From positions 1-64,000 of the forward strand of contig JBBPTG010000129.1 in the NCBI GenBank assembly GCA_038093975.1: a DNA stretch of 64,000 nucleotides, written 5' to 3'. Numbering within the stretch: the first letter of the stretch is position 1; each line of letters starts with the position of its first letter. Shown here piece by piece: positions 1-8,890 of the stretch. The DNA is from Chalciporus piperatus (Eukaryota > Basidiomycota > Agaricomycetes > Boletales > Boletaceae). The position numbers and the translations under genes were made by a program. The notes below the pieces were generated by a model that saw only the letters and a program-made list of their open reading frames with translations, was not told where the DNA came from and did no database searches.

Positions 1-190
1 GTCATTTCAGTAATCCAGTCACTCAGTAATCCAGTAATCTAGTCACTCCAGTCACTCCAGTCACACAAGTCACACCAGTAACCCAGTCACCAGTCACTTC
101 CAGTCACCTCAGTAATCCAGTCACCCAGTAATCCAGTCACCCAGTCACCTCAGTAATCCAGTCACCCAGTAATCCAGTCACCCAGTCCCA
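1..190. repeat. Minisatellite of CCAGTCAC / CCAGTAAT words
   Basis: The stretch is built almost only from the words CCAGTCAC(T/C) and CCAGTAAT in variable order, giving units of about 8 and 16 bp. It is the inverse of the TGACTGGATTACTGG field near 60840-61020. The array begins before the first base of the window. Confidence 0.9.
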
Positions 191-381
191 ATTACTAGTT
201 CACTATATCTTATGATTAATTCACACCTTATGACAGTTCAGAAAATGCGAAATATATTATGTCTAACTATTACATGTATTGTGGTACAATAGTTACTAGT
301 TAATGAAGTGCCATGCAACACGAGCAGCTATGTACGAGGTGAGTAGGTGTGTTAGTCAACAAATAAACACGAACCTCTGAA

Positions 382-1134
382 GCCAGCAGGGCTGTTGAGC
401 CCGCGCCGGCCATGTGTTGGTGTCGAGGTTGAAGGTGGGAGGTGGTGGGGGGGAGACAACCCAAGCGGCTGTCGTTGAAGTGAGTGGATGAGGTGATGGG
501 TGAGGAAACACGAACCTCGTGATGCCGGCGGGGCTGCTGAGCCCACGCCGGCCGTTTTTTTACGATCGAGTTTGAGGGAGTGAGGTGGTGGGGGGGAGAC
601 AGCCCGAGCGGCTCTGTACGAGGTGAGAGAGGATGGTGGTGGGTGAGGAAAAACACACCATGTGCTGCCGGCGGGGCTGTTGAGCCCACGCCGGCCATCG
701 AGTTCGAGGTCGAGGTTGTTTGAGGGTTTGGAGGTGGTGGTGGTTCGTACAGCCCGAGCGGCTCTGTACGAGATGAGAGGTGGTGGTGGTGGGTGAGGAA
801 GAACACACCGTGTGCTGCCGGCGGGGCTGTTGAGCCCTCGCCGGCCGCGTTTTCGCATTTTCGTCGTTTTCGTGTCGAGAGTGGTGTGGTAGGTGGTAGT
901 GGGCCGAGCAGTGCAAGCGGCTGTTTGCGGGGTGAGCGGGTGGCTTATCACTCACCTCGTGAAGCCGGCGGGGCTGTTGAGCTCACGCCGGCCGCATTTT
1001 CGCATTTTCGTCGTTTTCTTGTCGAGAGTGAGGTGGTAGGTGGCAGCAGGCTGTTTGCGAGGTGAGCGGATGTGGTGGTGAGCGAGTTTTCACTCACCTG
1101 GCGATGCCGGCGGGGCTTTTGAGCACTCGCCGGC
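382..1134. repeat. Six-copy array of ~145-bp units, each with a GC-rich perfect hairpin
   Basis: Hairpin cores start at 382, 524, 667, 817, 964 and 1105, a spacing of 141-150 bp. Each reads like GCCGGCGGGGCT, a 4-base loop, then the complement ending CGCCGGC, so it can fold into a stem of about 12 bp. Between cores are GAGGTGAG and GTGGTAGGTGG words. The repeats stay open in several frames and produce Pro/Ala/Gln/Arg-rich reading frames with no protein family, which I do not call as genes. Diverged inverted copies lie at 60160-60480. Confidence 0.85.
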
Positions 1135-1249
1135 CGTTTTGCTGTTGTTGAGGTGTGGTGTAGTGGTGAGAGAGAGTCGAAGAGGTGGCGCGGCAAATTC
1201 AACATGGTCACGTGACTTTTTCGCGCGGATTTTTTGTCAAGTCCGAGCA

Positions 1250-1970
1250 TTAGGGAAATGTAGCTACACTTTATTAGGATCTCCTACACTAGATAGCTAC
1301 CATATTTTTTGTACACTTGTGTATGCTTTTTTGTACACTTTCAATAGGTTTGATCTCCACATACTTTGCTACACTTTTAACTACACACTTACTGCGCTTT
1401 TTGTACACTTTTGCTACACTCTAACCTAATACACTTTCCCACACTTGTAATTACACATTTACTACGCTTTTTTGTACACTTTTGCTACACTCAATCTAGC
1501 TACACTTTCCTACACATTTGATTCAAGTTTTACTACGCTTTTTTGTTACACTTTGCTACACTCAATCACTACACTTGTAACTACACTTTTAGTACGCTTT
1601 TTTGTCCACTTTAGCTACACTCTATCACTACACACTTTCCCACACATTTCACTACACTTTTACTACGCTTTTTGTACACTTTTGCTACACTCAATCTAGC
1701 TATACTTTCCCACACTCTTGACTACACTTTTACTACGCTTTTTTGTACACTTTAGCTACACTCAATCTAGCTACACTTTCCCACACTTTTACTACACTTT
1801 TACTACACTTTTTTTGTACACTTTGCTCACTCAATCTAGCTATACTTTCCCACACTTGTAACTACACTTTTACTACGCTTTTTTGTACACTTCACTACAC
1901 TCAATCCTAATACCCTTTCCCACATTGTTAACTACACTTTTAGTACACATTTTTGTGGACTTTAGCTATA
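1250..1970. repeat. T-rich tandem field (CTACACTTT / TACTACGCTTTTTTGTACACTTT)
   Basis: About a dozen degenerate units of 50-70 bp are made of CTACACTTTCCCACACTTG, TACTACGCTTTTTTG and TACACTTTAGCTACACTC. The plus strand is strongly pyrimidine-rich. The inverse field is 59460-60050. Tyr/Thr/Leu-rich open frames in it are repeat artefacts. Confidence 0.85.
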
Positions 1971-2029
1971 ATCCATCCTATGAATGATTATAAAATGTCA
2001 CTAATTAGAATGACTCTATTAGATGACTG

Positions 2030-2960
2030 AGTAGTACTGGAGTGATTGGGTGAGCTGAGGGCTGGGTAACTGGATAACTGGTATGACTGGTGTGACTGAA
2101 GTGACTGGATTACTGGACCACAGGGTGACTGGATTACTGGAGTGACTGGATTACTGAGGTGACTGGATTACTGGAGTGACTTGTGTGACTGGAGTGACTG
2201 GAGTGACTGGAGTGACTGGAGTGACTGGAGTGACTGGAGTGACTGGATTACTGGATCACTGAGTGACTAGATTACTGGAATACTGGAATACTGGATGGCT
2301 GGAGTAATGAGACAACTGGATTGCTGGATAACTAGGGCACTGGGCTACTAGGCTGCTGAGATGACTACATGACTGGGAAACTGGGCTACTAGGCTACTGA
2401 GATAACTGGATGACTGGAACACTGGGCTACTGAGCTACTGAGACTACTGAAGTGACTGGATGATTGGATGACTGGGCTGCTGGGTTACTGGAACTACTAG
2501 ATGACTTGATGACTGGGATGCTGGGTTACTGGAACTACTGGATGACTGAATGACTGAATGACTGGGCTACTGAGACTACTGAAGTAACTGGATGACTTGA
2601 TGACTGGGCTGCTGGGTTACTGGAACTACTGGATAACTGGAACACTTGGCCACTGGACTAATGAGACCACTGGAATGACTGAATGACTGGATGACTGAGC
2701 TACTGGGACTACTGAAATGACTGGATGACTGGATGACTGGGCTGCTGGATGACTGAGACTACTGAGACTACTGGATGACTGAATGACTGAGCTACTGAAG
2801 CTACTGAAATGACTGGATGACTGGGCCACTAGGCCACTGGGTTACTAAGACTACTGAAACTACTTGATGACTGGGTGACTAGGTTACTGAAACTACTGAA
2901 ACAACTGAAATTACTTGTTACTGGGCCACTGGACTACTGATTTAACTGATCCAGTCATTC
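2030..2960. repeat. Minisatellite field of TGACTGGA(T/A) words
   Basis: Over 900 bp is made of variants of TGACTGGAT, TTACTGGA, CTACTGAGA and ACTGGGCTACT, with local perfect runs of GGAGTGACT at 2180-2240. The same ~200-bp stretch that gives a Ser-rich open frame at 2626-2829 on the minus strand recurs almost unchanged at 58632-58835 on the plus strand. This shows recent common origin of the two copies. Confidence 0.9.
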
Positions 2961-2995
2961 CAGTAACTTCAGACTTTTTGCAGTCTTGCTGATGT

Positions 2996-4288
2996 GGAGA
3001 ATTCAACCTTCCTCGACCCATATATGAAGAACCTTGTCTATCCATCCTCGAGGATTACCGAATGGGAAGAATCGACAGAACCACAACATACACCAAAATC
3101 GGTGTCGCAATCGCGGACGGAGTCATCACAAACCACGATGAAGAAGAACAAGTATACAACAAATACTTTACACTTGTCGAACGAATCGAAGATGAACTAC
3201 GCTCAGCGGAGTCGCAAACTCGCACAAGTTCGTCTAGGACTCTCGATTCAAAAGGAAAAGCTCGCATTCGCAATGAAAATGAGAGCAGAGAGAGATCGAA
3301 TTGTAAAGGAAAGGAGAAAGAAGGGTCCGTTAATCAGTCGCATAAGCGAAAAACAACGGGAATGCTGTTCGATGATGAACCGGACAAATCCTCTCCCACT
3401 CCTAGCTCGTCTGACAATGCAGACTCAGATACCGCTTCAGAACCGTCTGACGGATCATCCACGGACTCCGAAGAAACGTCTAGTGAACCAAAGCATAGAC
3501 GAAGCAAACGTGTCCGTCTCGATTTCACGTATCTCAAACAAGTATCTAAGGAACAAGAATGGAGAAAAACGCCCCCGCTCTTGCAACGAGCAAACCGGTT
3601 GGTCGCAAACTGGTCCAGGGATATCAAGAAGGTGGTCCGAAGATACGACCTTTCATCCTGCAGGCCCGAGTTCCCGACTGCTGAGCTCAAACACATACTC
3701 GAAGGGAAGTTCGTCAACCTCGACGCGATCCTCACATATCACTACACCTCCCAGTCATGTGACAAACAGACTGAGAAGGTCGGAGAGCTCGAGTTCACTT
3801 TCACCCCCTCCTCGTTTACTCGAACGGTTATCACAGGACCCGACTGGATCACTGCTTGGGGACGAGCTGAACAAGCTTACAACTTCGTTTTCCCCTTCCG
3901 TGCAGCAGAGGTCCGAAGATACGGAGAGTTCATCTCCCAGATGTTCACTCAGCATCACTCCCAATTTCACGACAACGTCATCCGTTTTGACCAAGCCGTC
4001 CGACGACGGATCGGTAGCAAGAACAACCTGCAATTCACCGACTTCGCAGAGTTCGCAGATCTCCATGCTGCCCATTTCCTCCCTTCAGGAGCACAATTCA
4101 CAGGGACAACACGAACATCACAAAAACCACGCACTCGCGCGCGAGGTGATCGTGTCCAACGAGACGAACCCTGTCGAAAGTTCAATCAAGGAACGTGCAA
4201 ACGGTCCGCTGAGTCGTGCAAGTACACTCATGTGTGTATCAAATGCGGAAAACAACATCGTCAGACCGAGTGTGGGGCTTCTACCTGA
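2996..4288 (+). CDS. DIRS gag-like protein, N-terminus missing
   Basis: Coding is open from the junction at about 2996, and an in-frame TGA lies at 2990-2992 inside the satellite element. The true start is therefore lost; the first internal Met is at 3062. The product is about 430 residues: an acidic/basic low-complexity N-terminal third (Ser/Asp/Glu run near 3400-3500), a central globular part, and a C-terminal tail with a C-X7-C-X6-C-X3-H finger (starting CRKFNQGTC) followed by a CIKCGKQH zinc knuckle. That finger pair fits a nucleic-acid-binding Gag. Its end overlaps the RT frame in the +1 frame by about 60 bases, so RT may be made by frameshift or re-initiation. Confidence 0.8.
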   Translation, partial: GEFNLPRPIYEEPCLSILEDYRMGRIDRTTTYTKIGVAIADGVITNHDEEEQVYNKYFTLVERIEDELRSAESQTRTSSSRTLDSKGKARIRNENESRERSNCKGKEKEGSVNQSHKRKTTGMLFDDEPDKSSPTPSSSDNADSDTASEPSDGSSTDSEETSSEPKHRRSKRVRLDFTYLKQVSKEQEWRKTPPLLQRANRLVANWSRDIKKVVRRYDLSSCRPEFPTAELKHILEGKFVNLDAILTYHYTSQSCDKQTEKVGELEFTFTPSSFTRTVITGPDWITAWGRAEQAYNFVFPFRAAEVRRYGEFISQMFTQHHSQFHDNVIRFDQAVRRRIGSKNNLQFTDFAEFADLHAAHFLPSGAQFTGTTRTSQKPRTRARGDRVQRDEPCRKFNQGTCKRSAESCKYTHVCIKCGKQHRQTECGAST

Positions 4289-6134
4289 GAGCGTTGCGAA
4301 GCCGTTCGATGATCCTCGGTATCGGCGACACTGGCTATGGCAGGCGGATAACGTCCGTCGTGACTCCCTCAGCCCATGTGTTCGCGATACTCTATTCGCG
4401 CAACCTGTTCCACAACCTTCCGAAGCGGAGCAGAATAATGCCGCTGCTCAAGCCACTCTTCACTCGTATCCACACTTATTCCAGATCATCAGTCCTGTCA
4501 ATGTCGACAAGTTTGAGGAATTACTCATTATGCATCCCAATCAACCTTTCGTACGATCAGTTTGCTTCTCACTCCGACATGGTTTCTGGCCTTGGGCAGA
4601 CACCACAGATACTTCCTATCCATCTACTAGCGACAAACCGAACCGACCTTCTCGGTCCGAACTGCATTTGGAGTTTATCTCAAAGCAGTTCCAAGAAGAG
4701 GTCGCTTCTTCACGTTTTTCCCCTACGTTCGGACGTGATCTTCTTCCCGGAATGTACAGCGTGCCTGTACACGCCGTACCAAAACCTCACTCCGACAAGT
4801 TCCGTATGGTTGTTGATCATAGCGCAGGCTCTCCGTCGCTTAACGATATGATTGAACGTCATCTCATTGCAGGCACTAAGATGGATGGAATTCCTTCCCT
4901 TGGCGCCTCTTTACTTGAATATCGTCAACAACATCCTGCTACCAGTCTCATCATGTTCAAATCCGATGTTTCCATGGCGTATCGTCGAATGCCCATGCAT
5001 CCTCTTTGGCAAATAAAGCAAATCGTAACCTCTCCGAACGGTGATCGTCACGTCGACCGTTGTAATAACTTCGGTGGAAGAGGATCTTGCAAAATTTGGG
5101 TTTCTTTTATGTCATTGGTGCTTTGGATCGCGATCTTCGTCAAAATGCTAGATCATCTCAAGGACTACGTCGACGATAACTACGGTTTCGACCGGGAAGG
5201 AAACGTCAAGTTCTACCCTCCTTATCAGAAATGGTATCCTGCGAAGCAGGCAGATCTACTGTTGCTCTGGGATGAACTAGGCATTCCTCACGACGAACCT
5301 AAACAAGTTTATGGAGCTACTCTAGAGGTCATTGGGTTCGTCATCGACCCTAACGCCATGACCGTTCTTTTTCCGGAAGATAAACGAGCAGAACTCATTC
5401 GCGAGCTCCGCCTGTTCGCTACCACGGGGCGTCGTTGGCCCTTACGCCAATATCTTCGCATTGCTGGTTGGTGTAACTGGGCGTTCAACGTCTTTTACCT
5501 TTTACCACCGGGTCTCTCTGCGTTATACGAGAAGATCTCAGGTAAAACTAACATGTTTGCTGGTGTCACTGTCAATAAGGGCATCGTCCATGAACTCAAT
5601 TGGATCGCGGATCACCTCCAGCACCTTCCTGGGGTACGACTCCTTGACGCTTGTGCATGGACTCCGTCAAGCGACAACGTCACCGTGATTCATGTGGATG
5701 CGGCTTCGACCAGTGGACTCGGCATGTTCATTCCTCATCTTGATCTAGGTTTCCAGTGCTCCATCAGCGAGCTACCTGCAGACCTCCACATCAATTTTTT
5801 GGAACTGCTGGCTGTCTGTTCAGCTGTACATGCTGCTGCCCAAATGGACTCTGTGCCTCAACGGCTCGCCATTTTCTCAGACAGCACCTTCGCCGTCGAC
5901 GTCTTTCATACTCTCCGCGGTCGGCCACCTTACAACGCTGTCGTCATGTCAGCGGTCGATATCCTCATCGCTCACGACATCGATTTACGCGTTATACATG
6001 TCGCCGGAGAATCGAACAGCGTAGCTGATGCGCTCTCCCGTTTTCAGAATGACTCTGCACGCTTGCTCGTGCCCGGCATCTCTATGCTGCCTTTTTTACC
6101 CCCTCGGGATGCGTTGGGGGCATTGCCACAGTAG
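4230..6134 (+). CDS. DIRS reverse transcriptase / RNase H
   Basis: The frame is open back to 2994, but the likely protein begins near the Met at 4230, overlapping the gag end. The RT palm motifs are visible: the fingers segment around KFRMVVDHSAGS, the first catalytic Asp in SDVSMAYRRMP, and the active-site box YVDDNYGF. The RNase H domain follows with acidic residues in HVDAAS, NFLELLA, FSDSTF and SVADALSR, matching the D-E-D-D set. The order RT then RNase H with a downstream tyrosine recombinase is that of DIRS elements and differs from Gypsy or Copia, which carry DDE integrases. All catalytic residues seem intact. It ends 10 bases before the recombinase Met. Confidence 0.88.
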   Translation: MCVSNAENNIVRPSVGLLPESVAKPFDDPRYRRHWLWQADNVRRDSLSPCVRDTLFAQPVPQPSEAEQNNAAAQATLHSYPHLFQIISPVNVDKFEELLIMHPNQPFVRSVCFSLRHGFWPWADTTDTSYPSTSDKPNRPSRSELHLEFISKQFQEEVASSRFSPTFGRDLLPGMYSVPVHAVPKPHSDKFRMVVDHSAGSPSLNDMIERHLIAGTKMDGIPSLGASLLEYRQQHPATSLIMFKSDVSMAYRRMPMHPLWQIKQIVTSPNGDRHVDRCNNFGGRGSCKIWVSFMSLVLWIAIFVKMLDHLKDYVDDNYGFDREGNVKFYPPYQKWYPAKQADLLLLWDELGIPHDEPKQVYGATLEVIGFVIDPNAMTVLFPEDKRAELIRELRLFATTGRRWPLRQYLRIAGWCNWAFNVFYLLPPGLSALYEKISGKTNMFAGVTVNKGIVHELNWIADHLQHLPGVRLLDACAWTPSSDNVTVIHVDAASTSGLGMFIPHLDLGFQCSISELPADLHINFLELLAVCSAVHAAAQMDSVPQRLAIFSDSTFAVDVFHTLRGRPPYNAVVMSAVDILIAHDIDLRVIHVAGESNSVADALSRFQNDSARLLVPGISMLPFLPPRDALGALPQ

Positions 6135-6144
6135 GTTTAAAAGA

Positions 6145-7140
6145 ATGAGCAGGCAGCCTCCACGTGAACCATGGTCCACTGAGCGCCTGCTGCATGAGCG
6201 TGCCATTGCTCTGGGGATGGCCCTCGAATCTTCGTCTCATATCGCTTACAACTCTCACCTAAACTCGTACGTGTCTTTCTGCACCAATCACGGCCGCTCC
6301 GTATGCCCCACTGTCGACACCTTCTCGTTCTACATCGTGTATATGTCCGCGCATATACAACCCGACTCCGTATCCGTGTATCTCTCCGTATCCGTGTATC
6401 TCTCCGGGATTTGCAATCGTTTGGAAGCCGATTTCCCCGATGTTCGTAATGTTCGCAATCATCCCGTCGTTCGACGGACCTTAGCAGGTTGCTTGAAACG
6501 CGGACGCAGAACGCCCACGCGCAAATCACCTTTGAGACCATCCGATCTGCTCCGCGTTTCTTCAACGCTTCAAATTTCGTCCTCGCACGATGATGTCCTT
6601 TTCAGTGCTTCGCTCAGTACCGGCTATCACTCGCTCATGCGTCTCGGTGAGCTCGTGTGGCCGGACACTGCGCGATTACAATCTTTCCACAAAATCATAT
6701 TTCGCAATACCGTTCGGCTGACGGACGACTCCTACTCTTTCACTTTACCTACCCACAAGACTTTGCGTATAGGTCACGGAAACATCATTCTCATCAAGGC
6801 CCTGACGCCCGACGTCGACCCTCTCGCCATTTTCAAGCTATATTTGAGGTCGCGCGACAGGCTGCATTACCATGCACCGGAACTCTGGTTGACTTCCGAT
6901 GGAGTCGTCCCCACCCGCTCCTGGTTCATGCGACGTTTTCGTCGTTTCTTCAATCTCGATCTCGGTGGACATTCCATGCGAGCTGGAGGGGCAACCACTC
7001 TAGCGCTTCGAGGTACCCCACCACACCTCATTCAGGCCATTGGTCGATGGTCTTCCGACGAATGGCAAAAATACGTACGCAAACATCCTTTCCTTCAACA
7101 AGCTTTACTACACACCAGTATCTCTGTTGATGCTGCCTGA
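6145..7140 (+). CDS. DIRS tyrosine recombinase
   Basis: This protein of about 331 residues starts at MSRQPPREPW just downstream of the RT stop. The open frame runs back to 6028, but that part overlaps RT. It carries the phage-integrase type catalytic set: Arg in SLMRLGELVW, His and Arg in GHSMRAGG, and a Trp/Tyr region GRWSSDEWQKYVR whose Tyr is the likely nucleophile. It would integrate circular element DNA without making target duplications. An in-frame perfect 18-bp tandem duplication at about 6369-6404 repeats the residues VSVYLS in the N-terminal core-binding part. This may be harmless or may damage the fold. Confidence 0.87.
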   Translation: MSRQPPREPWSTERLLHERAIALGMALESSSHIAYNSHLNSYVSFCTNHGRSVCPTVDTFSFYIVYMSAHIQPDSVSVYLSVSVYLSGICNRLEADFPDVRNVRNHPVVRRTLAGCLKRGRRTPTRKSPLRPSDLLRVSSTLQISSSHDDVLFSASLSTGYHSLMRLGELVWPDTARLQSFHKIIFRNTVRLTDDSYSFTLPTHKTLRIGHGNIILIKALTPDVDPLAIFKLYLRSRDRLHYHAPELWLTSDGVVPTRSWFMRRFRRFFNLDLGGHSMRAGGATTLALRGTPPHLIQAIGRWSSDEWQKYVRKHPFLQQALLHTSISVDAA

Positions 7141-7276
7141 CTACGTCGCGTTTACGGACGGTATTCGGACACCTGCGTCCCGTCGCGTTTCGGACGTCCG
7201 CGGGTGTGTGTCTGTATCTCCATGCTTCTTTTCTCGGTCTTTTCTTTCTTTTTTTCTTCCATCCATTAGTCCTTAT

Positions 7277-7856
7277 AGCCCTTGCTTCAAAAGCAAGCCT
7301 TTTCTCTCTTATGTAGATAATTTGCCCGAGTTTCGCACAACTAGCTAAAGTCTTGCTACAACTCACCTGAGTTCGCTACGACTTGTAGTTACGCCACAGC
7401 TCGATGTATCGTGTACGCAAATTTAAAAGGCTCCCTCGTCGAAAGACGAGGGAGTCGTTTTTCCTACTCATACAAGTTCGACTACTCGCCAGAACGACGA
7501 AATCTAATCGCCCGTTAAGTGATGTATATTTTATTTTATGAAGTTTAATGGGCGACCAGTTTTCACGATCAGGAGGTAGCCACATCACTCACGTGATAAG
7601 CTCACTCTTCTCTGAGAAAGGAGCTTTCAGTGTTCCTTATCTCTCTTCATCGTTCTCGTCGTTCTTCGCAGTACAGTCAACTTTCTCGCTACCCACCCTG
7701 GCTTTGCTCCCACCCTTTTTACGAAGAAGCCCTTGCTTCAAAAGCAAGCCTTTTCTCTCTTATGTAGATAATTTGCCCGAGTTTCGCACAACTGTTTTTT
7801 CCTACTCATACAAGTTCGACTACTCACCAGAACGACGAAATCTAATCGCCCGTTAA
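7277..7856 (+). repeat. DIRS split direct repeats with two internal hairpins
   Basis: Repeat A (66 bp) occurs at 7277-7342 and 7728-7793. Repeat B (about 62 bp, ending CGCCCGTTAA) occurs at 7457-7518 and 7794-7856, so the second A and B are directly joined. A holds a short palindrome, CTTGCTTCAAAAGCAAG. Between the first A and B sits a perfect 10-bp stem, CTCCCTCGTC, with GAAA loop at 7431-7454, followed three bases later by a T run. Such A…B…AB order is the known ground plan of split direct repeats in tyrosine-recombinase retroelements. Here the usual 5' A copy would be lost with the truncated end. Confidence 0.8.
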
Positions 7857-8890
7857 AGGTTGCTTATTATATTTTAGCCTTTGACGCTATCCACCGACCT
7901 GGATACAATATCATGCCTTATCATGCCTCGTTAACCTCGGGACGAACCCTTCATGGATGTACTGCGGGTCCTAGGCAGGTCTAGAATTGCATGTCTCTTT
8001 GTCCCACACGCTTAACGTCTGGAACAGTGCCGACATGGAGGTCCGCCGGAAAGCAACCTTTACTTGGGCCTGGGACACGCGCCCTTGCCTTTTTCGGAAG
8101 TCGCCGAGGCGCGTGCCGCCAGAGACCCCTGACATGCCGTGAGGGCGCGTCGCGTTTCTGAGTGCGTCTCTCGCTCGTTCCATGTCAAGAGAGTTCGAAA
8201 AAATTGTAATAATACTGTAGATACATGGAATACATTGTGCCTATTTTTTGAGCCGCAAAAATTGTGTTTCTGAGGGTGTAGAAATAAATGACTGCCGACG
8301 AGGCTACGTACAGCAGGGAAACCTGTCGTTAGCGAGCGCAATTGGGCCCGACGGGCGATTCCGCGTGTCCCAGCGAAAAACCACGGTCTGATTTTTCATG
8401 GGACACGCAATTTTTGGCGGGCGCGCCATAGGAACTCGTGTCCCATGAAAAAACTCGATTTTTTGGCCTCTTGGGACACGCATCCCGTTTTGGCAACCGT
8501 CCGACCACATCGTCGTTCCTCGCTCGCGTCCGCCCTTAGATAAATTATGTAACACTTTAATATATTGCAGATCACGCTGTCCTAGGTACCTAGCACGACA
8601 ATCGCGCCCTTCCGTCGTCAGAACACGCCCGCTCATCGCTCCCCATGGCGAGCGCACGCTGTCTGGGGTGACGGCACAGCCGCCGTGTCCCGGGACACGC
8701 GCTTAGTCAGCGCTCCCGCCAACGCGGCGTGTCTCGCGTGAGGAAAGCCATGTTGTCCAATCACATGCCATTAGTGAATGGCTGACTTACATAACCTGAG
8801 ATCTCGATTTCGGTCTCCTATCTCTCACCTTTCTGTTCCTCCATCTCGCTGCACACTACAGACCCCTACAGATCCCACACTCACTCAACC
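7857..8890. repeat. Intergenic stretch with alternating GGGACACG / CGTGTCCC boxes
   Basis: No gene is recognisable between the DIRS end and 8891. Seven exact 8-bp boxes lie at 8072(+), 8364(-), 8400(+), 8437(-), 8473(+), 8684(-) and 8692(+). The four from 8364 to 8473 alternate strand every 36-37 bp, and the pair 8684-8699 forms one perfect palindrome. A/T runs (AAAAA, TTTTT) recur beside the boxes, suggesting a ~73-bp tandem unit. The last ~130 bp before 8891 look like an ordinary pyrimidine-rich promoter and leader. Confidence 0.7.

Larger units (their letters stand above)
1..2994 (-). mobile_element. Left copy of a satellite-packed non-autonomous element (left end outside the window)
   Basis: This block is an inverted copy of the complete element at 58467-61393 and is called minus for that reason. 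From right to left it holds a terminus reading inward CATCAGCAAGACTGC, a minisatellite, a T-rich repeat field, a GC-hairpin array, a short unique segment at about 190-320 and a second minisatellite. Its right terminus (…CTTGCTGATG) ends at 2994 and abuts a DIRS gag reading frame without spacer. The long reading frames inside it are repeats that happen to stay open and have no domains. No transposase is visible, so the element is inferred to be moved in trans or spread by recombination. Confidence 0.75.
2996..7856 (+). mobile_element. DIRS-like tyrosine-recombinase retrotransposon, 5'-truncated
   Basis: Three overlapping or adjacent frames give gag with Cys/His fingers, reverse transcriptase plus RNase H, and a tyrosine recombinase in place of a DDE integrase. 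This is the diagnostic set of DIRS-type elements. The 3' part carries split direct repeats (A 7277-7342, B 7457-7518, then joined A-B at 7728-7856). The 5' part is missing: gag is open right up to the satellite element terminus at 2994. All three frames appear free of internal stops, so the copy is probably fairly young even though it has lost its 5' end. Confidence 0.85.

Noticed and set aside
300..1250. Several overlapping open frames of 90-199 codons in the left element (Pro/Ala/Arg/His-rich)
   Set aside because: They follow the 145-bp GC-hairpin repeat through several frames at once and share no protein family; the repeat simply lacks stops.
2626..2829. Ser-rich reading frame repeated at 58632-58835
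   Set aside because: It is translated minisatellite and only shows that the two arrays are copies.
1..2990. CRISPR-like arrays of short direct repeats
   Set aside because: Repeat words are contiguous, without unique spacers of constant length, and the genome is clearly eukaryotic.
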